Assembly: GCA_000482145.1 (NCBI GenBank)
Contig: AUXH01000424.1
Span: forward strand, 1-16,913
Length of the DNA: 16,913 nucleotides
Origin: Strigomonas culicis
Lineage: Eukaryota; Euglenozoa; Kinetoplastea; Trypanosomatida; Trypanosomatidae
Direction of reading: 5' to 3'
Positions 7,932-16,462 of the stretch are shown piece by piece. The position numbers and the translations under genes are program-made. The first letter of the stretch is position 1; each line of letters opens with the position of its first letter. The notes below the pieces were generated by a model that had not been told where the DNA came from, did not search any database, and was given only the letters and a program-made list of their open reading frames with translations.

Positions 7932-10900
7932 ATGCCACGTCGGAACTCTGCAGCGCGGCGTGATAGCCGCCACCGCGAGGGCAGCCCCACGGGCAGTGCC
8001 CCCCACCCCCCCGCCGCGCGCGACCCGGAGGAGGGACTGCACAAGTCGCTCGGCAACAGCGCCGGCTACGCGTCCTCCGGGGTGGGCAGCAACGACAAGG
8101 ACGAGAGCAGCGGGTCCTACAGCCAGGCGCCGTACTTCGTCGAGGCGGCGAGCGACTCACCGTCGTCGTCGTGGGGCGGCGATGAGACCCACCTGCTGTC
8201 GCGCGCGCTGTACCGCTCCTCGACGAGCCTGCGTCTGTCTGCGTCCGCGACGGAGGAGGGCGGCGCGACCGCGCACCAGCGCCGCCATTCGCTACGCAGC
8301 CTGCTGCACCCCGGCGGCGGCAGCCGGCGCGGCTCCCAGCTGGACACGGCGGTGCCGCCGCTCAGCACGACGGTCGACGGCGGCCGGCCGGCGGCGCGCC
8401 ACAAGCTGCGGCGGCCCCGGAGCAGCTTCCTGCGCCGCTGGCACTCGCAGCAGGACGACGGCGATAGCTTGAACAGCCCCACCTCGTCGGGGAACGTGCG
8501 TGTCAGCGATGCGCTGCGGCGGCCCATCATCGCGTGGCGCGAGCCGTACCGTGTCACGTCCCTCGCCGCCGGCACCGGCGGCCGCATCTTTGTCGGCGGC
8601 GACCGCACGGGCGGCATCGCCGTCTTCGACAGCCGCACGGGCACGCGCGAGTACCTCATCGGGGGCCACCAGGGCCCGGTGCTGGCGCTCGCGTCGCTGC
8701 CGGAGATGGACGCGCTGCTGTCCGGCAGCGCCGACGGCACGGCGCGGCTGTGGTCGACCAGCACGCTGCAGAACGCGCTCGTGATGGAGGGCCACAAGGG
8801 CTTCGTGGCGACCGTCGCGCTCGGCCGCGACGGCGTCGGCCTCATCCTCCTGTCCGGCGGCGACGACGGCACGGTGCGGCAGTGGTGTCCGGTGTCCGGC
8901 GCGTGCCTGCATGTCTATCGCGGCCACGTCGGGCCGATCAACGCGGTATGCTGTCTGCACGACGGCTGCGAGGTCGCCTCCGGCGGCGCGGACGGTACGC
9001 TACGCGTGTGGAGCATCATCACGCACAAGCGGCTCGCCGCGGTCGATGCGCACCCCGGCACCGCCGTCTGGTCCATCGCCGCGCTCGAGACGGACCATCT
9101 CGCGACCGCTGGCGGCGAGACCGCGGCAGCGGCCGCCGTGCGCGTCTGGGCGCTCCTGAGCCAGCAGCGGCCGCAGCTGCTGATGGAGGTGCGCATGCCG
9201 TCCCCGCAGGGCGTGCGGTGCCTGCTGAACTACCGCCACTACCTCTTCAGCGCCGGCGAGCGTGGCGAGCTCTTCATGTGGGACCTGCTGACCGGCGAGG
9301 CAAAGGCGACACTCGTGTTCCACACGCGCACGATCACGGGGCTCACGCTGGAGAATAACAAGCTGTGTAGTGGCTGCCAGGACCACTCCATCAGCCGCTG
9401 GAGCATCCAGGACCTCCTGGAGACGGCGGAGCTGCAGCCGGTGGTGCCGTACCAGCCGCTCGGCATCGCGTCCGGCGCGTTCGACACGCTCTTCGGCGGC
9501 AACTACTTCCGCGGCGAGGTCGAGGGCAGCGCGGCGACCGGGCGGCCCGGCGACAGCTTCACCGAGGAGGAGCGGCGGCACCGCATGCCGGATGACGAGG
9601 CACCCACGCACGTGCTGTCCTCCCAGGTCCAGCACTACCTGAAGGAGGGCAGCTACAAGATGCCCTTCGCCAAGCCCGGCGATGACGCAGTGCCGGAGCT
9701 GCTGACGCAGGCGGAGGCCGCCATCGTCCACGCGGTGCTGCCGGCGGACTTTATTCTGAACCAGCTGAGCAATTTCCAGGTGGACTTTCCGTGGCTGTGT
9801 AATTTTGCGCTCTTCTGCACCTTCCTCGTCTGCTTCACGGTGCTCTTCGTGGTGATGTACCCGACGCAGCAGGCCTTCTACCTCACAACCGGGATGCAGT
9901 CCCAGATTGAACACGTGCCGCTGCCGGGGCTGCGCCTCCCGCGCACCTTTGCCTCCGTCACCTCGACCCAACTCTTCTTCCTGTGGATGCAGGAGACCGT
10001 GCGGAACTTGTGGGAGGACCGCACGGCCGACACCACCTATCCGATGCTGATGGGGGACAGCATTCTGCTCACGGACATGCATGTGCGAGTGCTGCGCAGC
10101 GACGCGGCGAGCTGCACGTGGAACCCCATCCTGTACGCCGCGTCGCCCGCCGTGGACCCCGTTGCTGCTGCTGATGCCATCGACGCGGACGTCAGCACGA
10201 CGGACCGCAGCAGCAGCGCGCTGGTGGATGCGCTGCCGGCGGGCCAGCCGCCGTGCTACGCCGACTACACGGGCGCCCACTCGACGAAGGCCTATCTCTG
10301 TCCGATGAGCTCTCCCTGCTTCGGCCGCCTGGAGGCGCACGCGGCGGTGTGCGAGCACCTGCCTTTCCCCGTCAACTGCACGAGCGGCTTCCAGTACTCC
10401 CCCGACGCCGGCGCGAGTGTACGCGCGACGACCCACAGCTATCCGCGCGGTGGCTACGGCATCGAGCTCTTCTACACAGACACCCTGCAGCATGTCCAGC
10501 AGCAGATAGCGGCTCTGGAGGAGCTGGGCTACGTCGATGACGTCTCGACGCGCCTGGTGTCGACGCACATGTACATGTACAGCCCCAGCACGGATCTCTT
10601 CGTGGCGCAGCACTACGTGGCCGAGGCGCCCTTCAGCGGCGCGTGGTTCACCTCGACGTCCGCGTCGACGTTCGAGGTGTTCAACGGAGACACGATGCGG
10701 GGCCGTCTGGCGATGCACATCATTCTGTTCCTGTTAAGCCTCCTGCGGGTGGGGATGGTGCTCAACCACTTCCGCTACCCGCTACGTGACGAGTGGTACA
10801 CCGTCTTTTGCTTTTGGAATATCGTGTCCTTCGTGAACTACATCATGTTCATGATCATGTCAGGCTTTTATTTCCACTGGGTGGCGGTGAGCAAGACGCT

Positions 10901-12338
10901 GCGCATCGAGGAGCTGGTGACCCTCTCCACGCAGCTCAACACGACCGCCGCGGCGGTGGAGCAGCGCACCGCCAACCGCCTGCTGATGGACCACATCCAG
11001 CGGGACTACTATACGATGCTGGTGCTCGCCTCCGTGTGCGTCGGGCTCATGTACACGCGCGCGCTGTACCGCTTGATGTCCACGGACTTCTTCATGATCT
11101 TTCGGACGACGCTGAACCACATGCGCTTCCTCATCATTGTGCCGGCGTGCACGTTCTCCCTCTTCATGCTCTTCGTCGCGGAGAGCGCGCGGGTCGATCT
11201 AGGCTCCGTCTGCTTCGACTTCCGCACTTTCGCGTCGTCGTATCGGGCGCTCATGGTGCTGTACATTGGCGGCTCGCTCGACGCCACGAGCTCGAACGAG
11301 GTGTTCACCAACACCTTCCGCGCGGAGGCCATCTTTTTGATCATCTTTCTCCTCTTCTTCGCGCAGGTGGTGCTGACCTCGCAGTTTATCGTCGTCATCG
11401 TCGAGAGCTACCGGCGCATGTCGCGGCAGATGAGCAAAATGCCGGTCGCCCTCGTGCTGACGCAGTGGCTCAGCGTCATGCACTACCGCTGGCAGCTCGC
11501 GGTCGTGCCCAGACTGCAGCAGTGCGGCGCGCTGGGGCACCGCTACGACCACCTGAAGCAGCGCCGCCGCTGCGAGGCGATGCTGGTGCGGCTGCTCCTC
11601 CACCGCATGCGCGCGCTGCAGCGGGAACGCGAGCGCGGCGCGGTCGGGGGCGGCGGCGGCGGCGGCATTGGGACGCCGCCGCCGCCGCCGCTGGAGGGGC
11701 TGCGCGACGCGCCGACCAGCTCTGCGGACCGGTCGACCACGGCGGCGTCGTCCAGCACGGCGATGGACGCGAAGATCGCTGCGAAGCTGTCCGCCGCGAC
11801 GTTCAGTGCCCTCTCGACGAGCCCCAGCACCGCGCTCTTCGACGTCGGCGACGTCGCGAAGCCCGGCGCCGCGCGCGGGCCGCCCTCGCCCACCAGGAGC
11901 CGCACCGGCGGCCGCAGTGCCAAGACGCCGCCGACGTCACGCGGGCTGCCGGCGGGCGGGGAGTCCGCGGTGCTGATGCTGCGCCAGGTGGACCTGCTCT
12001 CGCTCCTCTCGCGGTCGTACGCCGGGGTCGGGGGCGATTACCGCGACCACGAGCTGCGGCAGTGGGAGCAGGAGGAGGCGCAGGGCGGCATCACCACCGC
12101 CGCGCGCACCATCGTCGGATCGCTGTGGGAGCGCATGGCCTTCACATACCACGTGCAGCAGCTGTACAGCGACGCGACGCGCAACACGGCCGAAGCAGAG
12201 GAGCTGCACCGCGTGACGGCCGCCCTCGGCAGTCTGGCCGACACGATGAAGCTCGTGGGCGAGGTGCAGTCATCGCTGGAGGGGCATGAGGCACACCTGA
12301 GGGCGCTTGCGCACGCGCTGGAGGAGTGCATTACGTAA
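7932..12338 (+). CDS. WD40 propeller-polycystin (TRPP/PKD2-like) cation channel fusion
   Basis: 1468 aa. Residues 1-205 are disordered, Ser/Arg-rich. Residues about 207-495 hold seven WD40-type blades (for example SGSADGTARLWS, SGGDDGTVRQWC, SGGADGTLRVWS), enough for a complete propeller. A linker leads to S1 at about 619-645. A roughly 275-residue segment follows that resembles the polycystin extracellular TOP domain: it has GGYGIELFYT (from 840), paired cysteines and an NCT sequon at N815. The remaining segments are S2 (924-946), S3 (955-983), S4 (1026-1048), S5 (1061-1085), a pore helix/loop FDFRTFASSYRALMVLYIGG (1095-1114) and S6 (1131-1158). The tail is basic, then disordered with Gly7 and Pro5 runs, and ends in a probable coiled coil (about 1418-1468), as polycystin-2 also does. 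By family it should be a tetrameric non-selective or Ca2+-permeable cation channel. Its membrane location and the propeller's partner are unknown. The S1-TOP-S6 order argues for polycystin over other TRP channels. Confidence 0.87.
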   Translation: MPRRNSAARRDSRHREGSPTGSAPHPPAARDPEEGLHKSLGNSAGYASSGVGSNDKDESSGSYSQAPYFVEAASDSPSSSWGGDETHLLSRALYRSSTSLRLSASATEEGGATAHQRRHSLRSLLHPGGGSRRGSQLDTAVPPLSTTVDGGRPAARHKLRRPRSSFLRRWHSQQDDGDSLNSPTSSGNVRVSDALRRPIIAWREPYRVTSLAAGTGGRIFVGGDRTGGIAVFDSRTGTREYLIGGHQGPVLALASLPEMDALLSGSADGTARLWSTSTLQNALVMEGHKGFVATVALGRDGVGLILLSGGDDGTVRQWCPVSGACLHVYRGHVGPINAVCCLHDGCEVASGGADGTLRVWSIITHKRLAAVDAHPGTAVWSIAALETDHLATAGGETAAAAAVRVWALLSQQRPQLLMEVRMPSPQGVRCLLNYRHYLFSAGERGELFMWDLLTGEAKATLVFHTRTITGLTLENNKLCSGCQDHSISRWSIQDLLETAELQPVVPYQPLGIASGAFDTLFGGNYFRGEVEGSAATGRPGDSFTEEERRHRMPDDEAPTHVLSSQVQHYLKEGSYKMPFAKPGDDAVPELLTQAEAAIVHAVLPADFILNQLSNFQVDFPWLCNFALFCTFLVCFTVLFVVMYPTQQAFYLTTGMQSQIEHVPLPGLRLPRTFASVTSTQLFFLWMQETVRNLWEDRTADTTYPMLMGDSILLTDMHVRVLRSDAASCTWNPILYAASPAVDPVAAADAIDADVSTTDRSSSALVDALPAGQPPCYADYTGAHSTKAYLCPMSSPCFGRLEAHAAVCEHLPFPVNCTSGFQYSPDAGASVRATTHSYPRGGYGIELFYTDTLQHVQQQIAALEELGYVDDVSTRLVSTHMYMYSPSTDLFVAQHYVAEAPFSGAWFTSTSASTFEVFNGDTMRGRLAMHIILFLLSLLRVGMVLNHFRYPLRDEWYTVFCFWNIVSFVNYIMFMIMSGFYFHWVAVSKTLRIEELVTLSTQLNTTAAAVEQRTANRLLMDHIQRDYYTMLVLASVCVGLMYTRALYRLMSTDFFMIFRTTLNHMRFLIIVPACTFSLFMLFVAESARVDLGSVCFDFRTFASSYRALMVLYIGGSLDATSSNEVFTNTFRAEAIFLIIFLLFFAQVVLTSQFIVVIVESYRRMSRQMSKMPVALVLTQWLSVMHYRWQLAVVPRLQQCGALGHRYDHLKQRRRCEAMLVRLLLHRMRALQRERERGAVGGGGGGGIGTPPPPPLEGLRDAPTSSADRSTTAASSSTAMDAKIAAKLSAATFSALSTSPSTALFDVGDVAKPGAARGPPSPTRSRTGGRSAKTPPTSRGLPAGGESAVLMLRQVDLLSLLSRSYAGVGGDYRDHELRQWEQEEAQGGITTAARTIVGSLWERMAFTYHVQQLYSDATRNTAEAEELHRVTAALGSLADTMKLVGEVQSSLEGHEAHLRALAHALEECIT

Positions 12339-12444
12339 CGAGCAAAGGAGTCAAAAAGAAAAAAAAAACAGTGAAATAATAAACACAATAAAAAAAAAGA
12401 AGGAGGGGAGATCACTCTTCATATCTATGATTGCTATCATCGCA

Positions 12445-12467
12445 TTGCCGGTTCGAACGGACGGCAA
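12445..12467 (+). other. Small hairpin in the channel 3' UTR
   Basis: TTGCCG (12445-12450) pairs with CGGCAA (12462-12467) around an 11-base loop containing the palindrome GTTCGAAC. It stands out in A+T-rich surroundings. The loop resembles a tRNA T-loop, but no tRNA cloverleaf can be drawn around it on either strand. Function is unknown and chance is possible. Confidence 0.4.
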
Positions 12468-12582
12468 CTACTCAAAAAGGAAAGAAAAAACCACCACCGC
12501 TGCCATCACCATCACCAACAAAAAACAGTAATCGAACAACAATGCACTCTTGTTGATTTCTTCGACACACTAATTTCACTTT

Positions 12583-12602
12583 TCTCTCTCTCTCTCTCTC
12601 TC
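12583..12602 (+). repeat. (CT)10 microsatellite
   Basis: Alternating CT in a pyrimidine-rich part of the spacer. It may add to the polypyrimidine signal for trans-splicing of the downstream transporter. Confidence 0.9.
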
Positions 12603-12664
12603 TTTCTCGACTGCTTTCCCTCTTTGCCTTATTGAAAGGTTAGGAACACTTCCCTCTATTGTTA

Positions 12665-12717
12665 TCCCCGTCTTTTTCTGTTTTTCTTTTCTTTCTTTTT
12701 GACACCGTTTCCTTCAG
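12665..12717 (+). promoter_or_regulatory. Predicted spliced-leader acceptor for the folate/biopterin transporter
   Basis: A long pyrimidine tract (12665-12715) ends in TTCAG, with AG at 12716-12717, predicting a leader of about 300 nt. Other AGs lie at 12726, 12743 and 12866, the last giving a leader of about 150 nt but with a weaker upstream tract. No AG occurs between 12868 and the ATG at 13019, so one of these must be used if the annotated start is right. Confidence 0.55.
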
Positions 12718-12744
12718 CTGACGCAAGAACATCCGATACATAAG

Positions 12745-12750
<6 letters not shown>

Positions 12751-12775
<25 letters not shown>
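12751..12775 (+). repeat. (TA)n microsatellite
   Basis: Twenty-five bases of perfect TA alternation within a longer A+T-rich patch (about 12750-12800). It is likely length-variable between strains. Confidence 0.95.
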
Positions 12776-12782
<7 letters not shown>

Positions 12783-13018
12783 TTTAAATTTTTATATATA
12801 CTTTTTTTTTGTATTTTTCGCGATATTTTTCTGGTTTCTTATCGAGTGCCAATACTACAACCACGAGCAAAAAAAACAACAACAATCCACATACCTTTTT
12901 TTTTTCTCCCTTTGTATTCTCACAATCAAAAACACAAAATCCACATCAATTCACATTACGTACCCACATAATCGTTACCCTTTCTTATCGTCTTCTTCTT
13001 TAATTGTATACGGCAAAT

Positions 13019-14986
13019 ATGGCGGGTCGTGAGGTGATCTACGGAAGCGAGCCACTGGAGCCGCGGGCGGCGGAAACCAACACGGAGACGTCGACAGAAA
13101 AAGACTACGAGACGCATCCGGACGCGGCGCGACTCTTCAAGAAGGCGCCCTTTGTGCAGCACATACCCATCCTCGGGAAGTGCGTGGATGCCTTCGGGCC
13201 GAAGCTGGTGGTAGCGCTCGGCGCGACCAACGCGCTGACGAAGGGCGCGGCCGGCTACATTATTTACAACGCCATGCAGCCCATCTTCTCCAAGCGCTAC
13301 CTCATCAGCGGCATGCGCTACAACCGGCTGCAGAGCATGTTCACCATGGGCTGGTCGCTCAAGTGCTTCATTGCCCCCATCTCCGACATCTTCCCGCTGT
13401 TTGGCTACTCCAAGCGGTGGTACTGCCTCGCCTCGGCGGTCATCGGCGGCTGCTGTGCATTCGGCTTCGGCCTGCTGCCCGCCCGCGCCTCCTCCGGCGA
13501 CGGCGCGGCCGCCTTTCTCTTCCTGACGTCCATGGGCAAGGCGAACGTGGACATCCTGTTGCAGAGCTTCTACAGTCGGGAGATGCGACGCGCGCCGTCC
13601 GCCGGCTCCGAGCTCGTCAGCTGGGTCTGGTGGATGATCTTCCTCGGGGACCTGGTGACGCTCATCCAGGGGCCGCTCTCCGACGCTGGCCGGCCGCACA
13701 TCGGCGTCATCATCTCGGCCTGCCTACAGATCCTGCCCGCCATCTTCTTCATCTTGAACTGGTTCGGCGAGAAACCGAACCGTGTGGAGCGGCTTGAAGA
13801 TGCGCAGCGCAACTACGAGGACCAGTTCGTCCGCGAAGACATGACCCCGGCGCTCGTCGAGCTGCATCAGTACATCCACAAGACGGGGCGCTTCCGGCCC
13901 CTGGCGGATGAGGCAGACAAGGAGCCGGCGGCGGAGCAGCCACTCATTCCCTTCCGAGAGCCCCGCATTGAGTCGTGCCTCGGCGGCGTGCTGGAGGTGA
14001 ACACGTTCATCGCGCTGGACAACTGGAAGGTGGTGGTGTACTGCGGCCTCATGACGGCTGCCGTCATCGCGCTCGCCCTGGTGACGCTGCTCGGCACCAA
14101 GTGGGATCTGCTGTGGTGCTGCATCGCCATCGTCGTCATCGTGCCCTTCGGCGCCTACCTGTCGCTGCCGCTGGCCATCGCAAACGCGAGTGTGATGGTG
14201 TACCTCGTCTTCCTTCTGTACCTCAACTTCCCTGGCGGGCTGTACTACTTCTACACGGGGTCGGCGGAGTGCGTGCCGGGGGGCCCGCAGTTCTCCTACA
14301 CCTTCTACCTGACGGTCGGGAACCTCATCATGTACACCGCCGGCATGGTCGGCGCGATCCTCTTCCCACCACTCTTCTCGCGGCGCCGCTACCAGGCCAC
14401 CTTCGCGGTGACGACGCTGCTGCAGGTGCTCGCGTCGCTCTTCGATCTCATCATAGTGGAGCGCTGGAATATCGCCATCGGCATCCCGGACCACGCCATG
14501 TACATCTTCGGCGACGCCATCGTCTTCCAGATTGTGCACGTCATGACGTTCATGCCCGTGATGGTGCTCATCTCGCGGCTCGTGCCGCGCGGCTCGGAGA
14601 GCATGGTCTACTCGATTACCGCCGGCTTCACGAATCTGGGTGAGACCATGGCATCCTCCTTCGGCTCCATTCTCATGGAGTTCCGCTTCCCCGTCACCAC
14701 GACCGTCCCGTGCGACTTCAGCAACCTCCGCTACCTCATCATCATCGGACACCTCTGCATGCCGCTTGCGATCATCCCGCTCTCGTTCCTGCTCTTGCCG
14801 AACTGCCGCGTCTGCGACGACGTGGACATCCACGGGCGGCTCATCCAGAAGCGGCGCCGCGCGGGCCGGTCGGGCCCGCACACGCCGCCGCACGACTCCA
14901 AGAAGGGCCTTGCGATGGAGGCGGAGGAGATGCAGCTCAGCACCGGAGACAACTCCAGCGCAAAATGGCCGCAGAAGGCGTCCTGA
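13019..14986 (+). CDS. Folate/biopterin transporter (BT1 family)
   Basis: 655 aa from the ATG at 13019. The frame is open five codons further upstream, but only to a TTG, so 13019 is the first ATG. The N-terminal 43 residues are polar and presumably cytosolic. About twelve hydrophobic segments follow, in two halves (roughly 60-250 and 335-605) separated by a polar central loop (251-335). The family features are clear: GYSKRWYCLASAVIGG, GPLSDAGRPHIGV, ILNWFGEKPNRVE and a C-terminal half containing SITAGFTNLGETMASSFGS. BT1-family proteins are major-facilitator-like importers of folate or biopterin at the trypanosomatid plasma membrane, essential because these parasites are pteridine auxotrophs; some members instead carry S-adenosylmethionine or have unknown substrates. 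Substrate cannot be set from sequence. The C-terminal 50 residues are basic then acidic and lack membrane character. In Leishmania such genes often lie in tandem arrays; only one copy is present here. Confidence 0.93.
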   Translation: MAGREVIYGSEPLEPRAAETNTETSTEKDYETHPDAARLFKKAPFVQHIPILGKCVDAFGPKLVVALGATNALTKGAAGYIIYNAMQPIFSKRYLISGMRYNRLQSMFTMGWSLKCFIAPISDIFPLFGYSKRWYCLASAVIGGCCAFGFGLLPARASSGDGAAAFLFLTSMGKANVDILLQSFYSREMRRAPSAGSELVSWVWWMIFLGDLVTLIQGPLSDAGRPHIGVIISACLQILPAIFFILNWFGEKPNRVERLEDAQRNYEDQFVREDMTPALVELHQYIHKTGRFRPLADEADKEPAAEQPLIPFREPRIESCLGGVLEVNTFIALDNWKVVVYCGLMTAAVIALALVTLLGTKWDLLWCCIAIVVIVPFGAYLSLPLAIANASVMVYLVFLLYLNFPGGLYYFYTGSAECVPGGPQFSYTFYLTVGNLIMYTAGMVGAILFPPLFSRRRYQATFAVTTLLQVLASLFDLIIVERWNIAIGIPDHAMYIFGDAIVFQIVHVMTFMPVMVLISRLVPRGSESMVYSITAGFTNLGETMASSFGSILMEFRFPVTTTVPCDFSNLRYLIIIGHLCMPLAIIPLSFLLLPNCRVCDDVDIHGRLIQKRRRAGRSGPHTPPHDSKKGLAMEAEEMQLSTGDNSSAKWPQKAS

Positions 14987-15915
14987 CACAGTGCGAAAAA
15001 GAAAAAAAAGATAAGGACAACCATAACAACAACAAAAAACAACAACAACAACAACACCGCAATACAATATATCCGAGACGAAAGAGGGGTTATCAACCAA
15101 CACTGTAAGGATGCGCTGTAAAAACATAAAAAAAAAAGAAAGAGGGAATAAAAGGTTCACTGCTATGTGTCGCGTAGAGGAGCACCACGACGCGCGACGC
15201 CATCGCGCTGCCTGACAACAAGGGTGTCCTTGCTGTCGCTTCAACGTACGCCGACGCAAAAGAGTAAATGCCGCATATGATACTAGTCAATAATGACATC
15301 ATAATGATCGGAATCACAGGTGTTCCTGTCGCTTTATGATTGTTATCAAAACTGCTATTCTCATTTAGATCCCTTTCTTCTCTTTCTTTCCCCCTTTCTT
15401 CGTCTTTTTTTTTTTTGGCATTTGCTTTCCTGTTCTTTGTTTGAGCAGATGCATGCTCATGTAAGTGCTGCTCCATGTGTTCTTTGCGCACTGGCGATGG
15501 CGGCGCCACATACAATAACGCTTAGTTTTTTCTTTTTTTTTCTTTTCTCCCTTTATCCTTCTCTCTCTATAATGTAAGCTACGAATATGAGGTCTTATTT
15601 GAGAAGGAGGTTTTCTGATTATCAATCACCTCTTTGTTAAAGTGCGTGTTCATATGGTGATTTTTTTTTTTTAACAATGATTACTGTTGTTTTCCCTTTT
15701 CACAAGAAATAATGAAAAAAAAAACACAAGGAAAAAAAATAAAATAGCAGAAAAGAGAAGAACTACAATTCAAACAGTACAAAAATTTGACGCAAAAACT
15801 GAAGCATTCAAAAACGAGAAACTAAAGCGTGTCCTTCTTTTTTCAATATGCTTTTACCCTTCTTTATCATCATTTTATTTCCCCGTGCTTCTTCTTTTTC
15901 TTTCCTACCCTTTCG

Positions 15916-15931
15916 TTTTTTTTTTTTTTTT
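15916..15931 (+). repeat. T16 homopolymer
   Basis: Sixteen consecutive T bases, the longest homopolymer I noticed in the window, flanked by further pyrimidine-rich sequence. The exact length may be affected by sequencing error. Confidence 0.85.
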
Positions 15932-16369
15932 GACATTATGGATTTACATGATGTCCAACTTGTTGAATTACTTCCCCTTTTGCACCATGTAAGTAAGAAA
16001 GCCAACATTATATGCGAGAAGAAAACAAACCAAAAAGTGCATAAACAAAACATTATCAACAATCGTAACAAAAAAGTGTGCGGTATTATTTGACTGTGAA
16101 AAAAAAAAGGTGATCTGTTGAAATGAACACCGAAAACACGAGCAAGAAAAAAAAGACACTGTTGACTCTTCTTTTTTTCTTCTTGGTATAAAAAAAAACT
16201 ATTTATTTACGGTTTTGTGAAAAAAGAAGAGAATTGAAAATAAAAACAATAATAGGATTGATGCGACTGCACTACTTAACTTTTACTTCCTTTTTTTTCT
16301 CTCTCTCTCCACAAGTAACTAGCATACGAGACTTGCAAACAGAGAGTTCCAGAACAACAAAGCATACAT

Positions 16370-16382
16370 ACACACACACACA
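16370..16382 (+). repeat. Short (AC)n run
   Basis: Six and a half AC units followed directly by an A run, in the spacer just upstream of the acceptor tract for the MPN-domain gene. Confidence 0.8.
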
Positions 16383-16401
16383 AAAAAAAAAGACAGACCC
16401 T

Positions 16402-16457
16402 ACTTTTTATCATATTTCTGTTTTTTTTTTCATTATTATTTTTTGCTTCACCTCTAG
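16402..16457 (+). promoter_or_regulatory. Predicted spliced-leader acceptor for the MPN-domain gene
   Basis: A T-rich tract containing T10 (16421-16430) continues through TTTTGCTTCACCTCT and ends with AG at 16456-16457, the first AG after the tract. The ATG follows at 16463, leaving only five genome-encoded bases of 5' UTR after the spliced leader. An alternative acceptor, after a CT-rich tract, is AG at 16314-16315, which would give a leader of about 147 nt. Confidence 0.6.
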
Positions 16458-16462
16458 TCGGG

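Larger units (their letters stand above)
12339..13018 (+). other. Channel-gene 3' UTR, intergenic spacer and transporter 5' leader, no gene seen
   Basis: This is about 0.68 kb of A+T-rich sequence with a CT microsatellite, a TA microsatellite and several pyrimidine tracts. A small perfect-stem hairpin lies at 12445-12467. The 3' part, 12868-13018, contains no AG dinucleotide, so no splice acceptor can lie in the last 150 bases before the transporter ATG. No coding frame with the local codon bias is present. Confidence 0.7.
14987..16462 (+). other. Transporter 3' UTR and long intergenic spacer, no gene seen
   Basis: This is about 1.48 kb, the longest spacer in the window. It is mostly A+T-rich with many homopolymers (T12 at 15405-15416, T16 at 15916-15931). 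Two patches have more balanced or G+C-rich composition: about 15165-15260 and about 15460-15525. The first could be a relic or an RNA element, but neither strand gives a recognisable protein and no snoRNA C/D pair was found. The frames in the remainder are low-complexity Lys/Phe strings. Confidence 0.65.

Noticed and set aside
9000..10718. Long minus-strand open frame opposite the channel gene
   Set aside because: Same compositional artefact; the + strand encodes WD40 and polycystin motifs.
10793..12289. Second + strand frame of 498 codons inside the channel gene
   Set aside because: Frame-shifted shadow, rich in Arg/His/Ala; the membrane segments are in the other frame.
12441..12470. tRNA-like B-box/T-loop string GGTTCGAAC
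   Set aside because: Position 53-61 pairing and the 5-bp T-stem fail on both strands, and no A box, D arm or acceptor stem is present.
13004..13018. Five-codon upstream extension of the transporter frame
   Set aside because: It begins with TTG, which is not a usual trypanosomatid start; the ATG at 13019 is the first in-frame Met.
13724..15259. Minus-strand open frame of 511 codons opposite the transporter
   Set aside because: Shadow frame rich in His/Glu/Val, with no domain; the transporter frame is clear.
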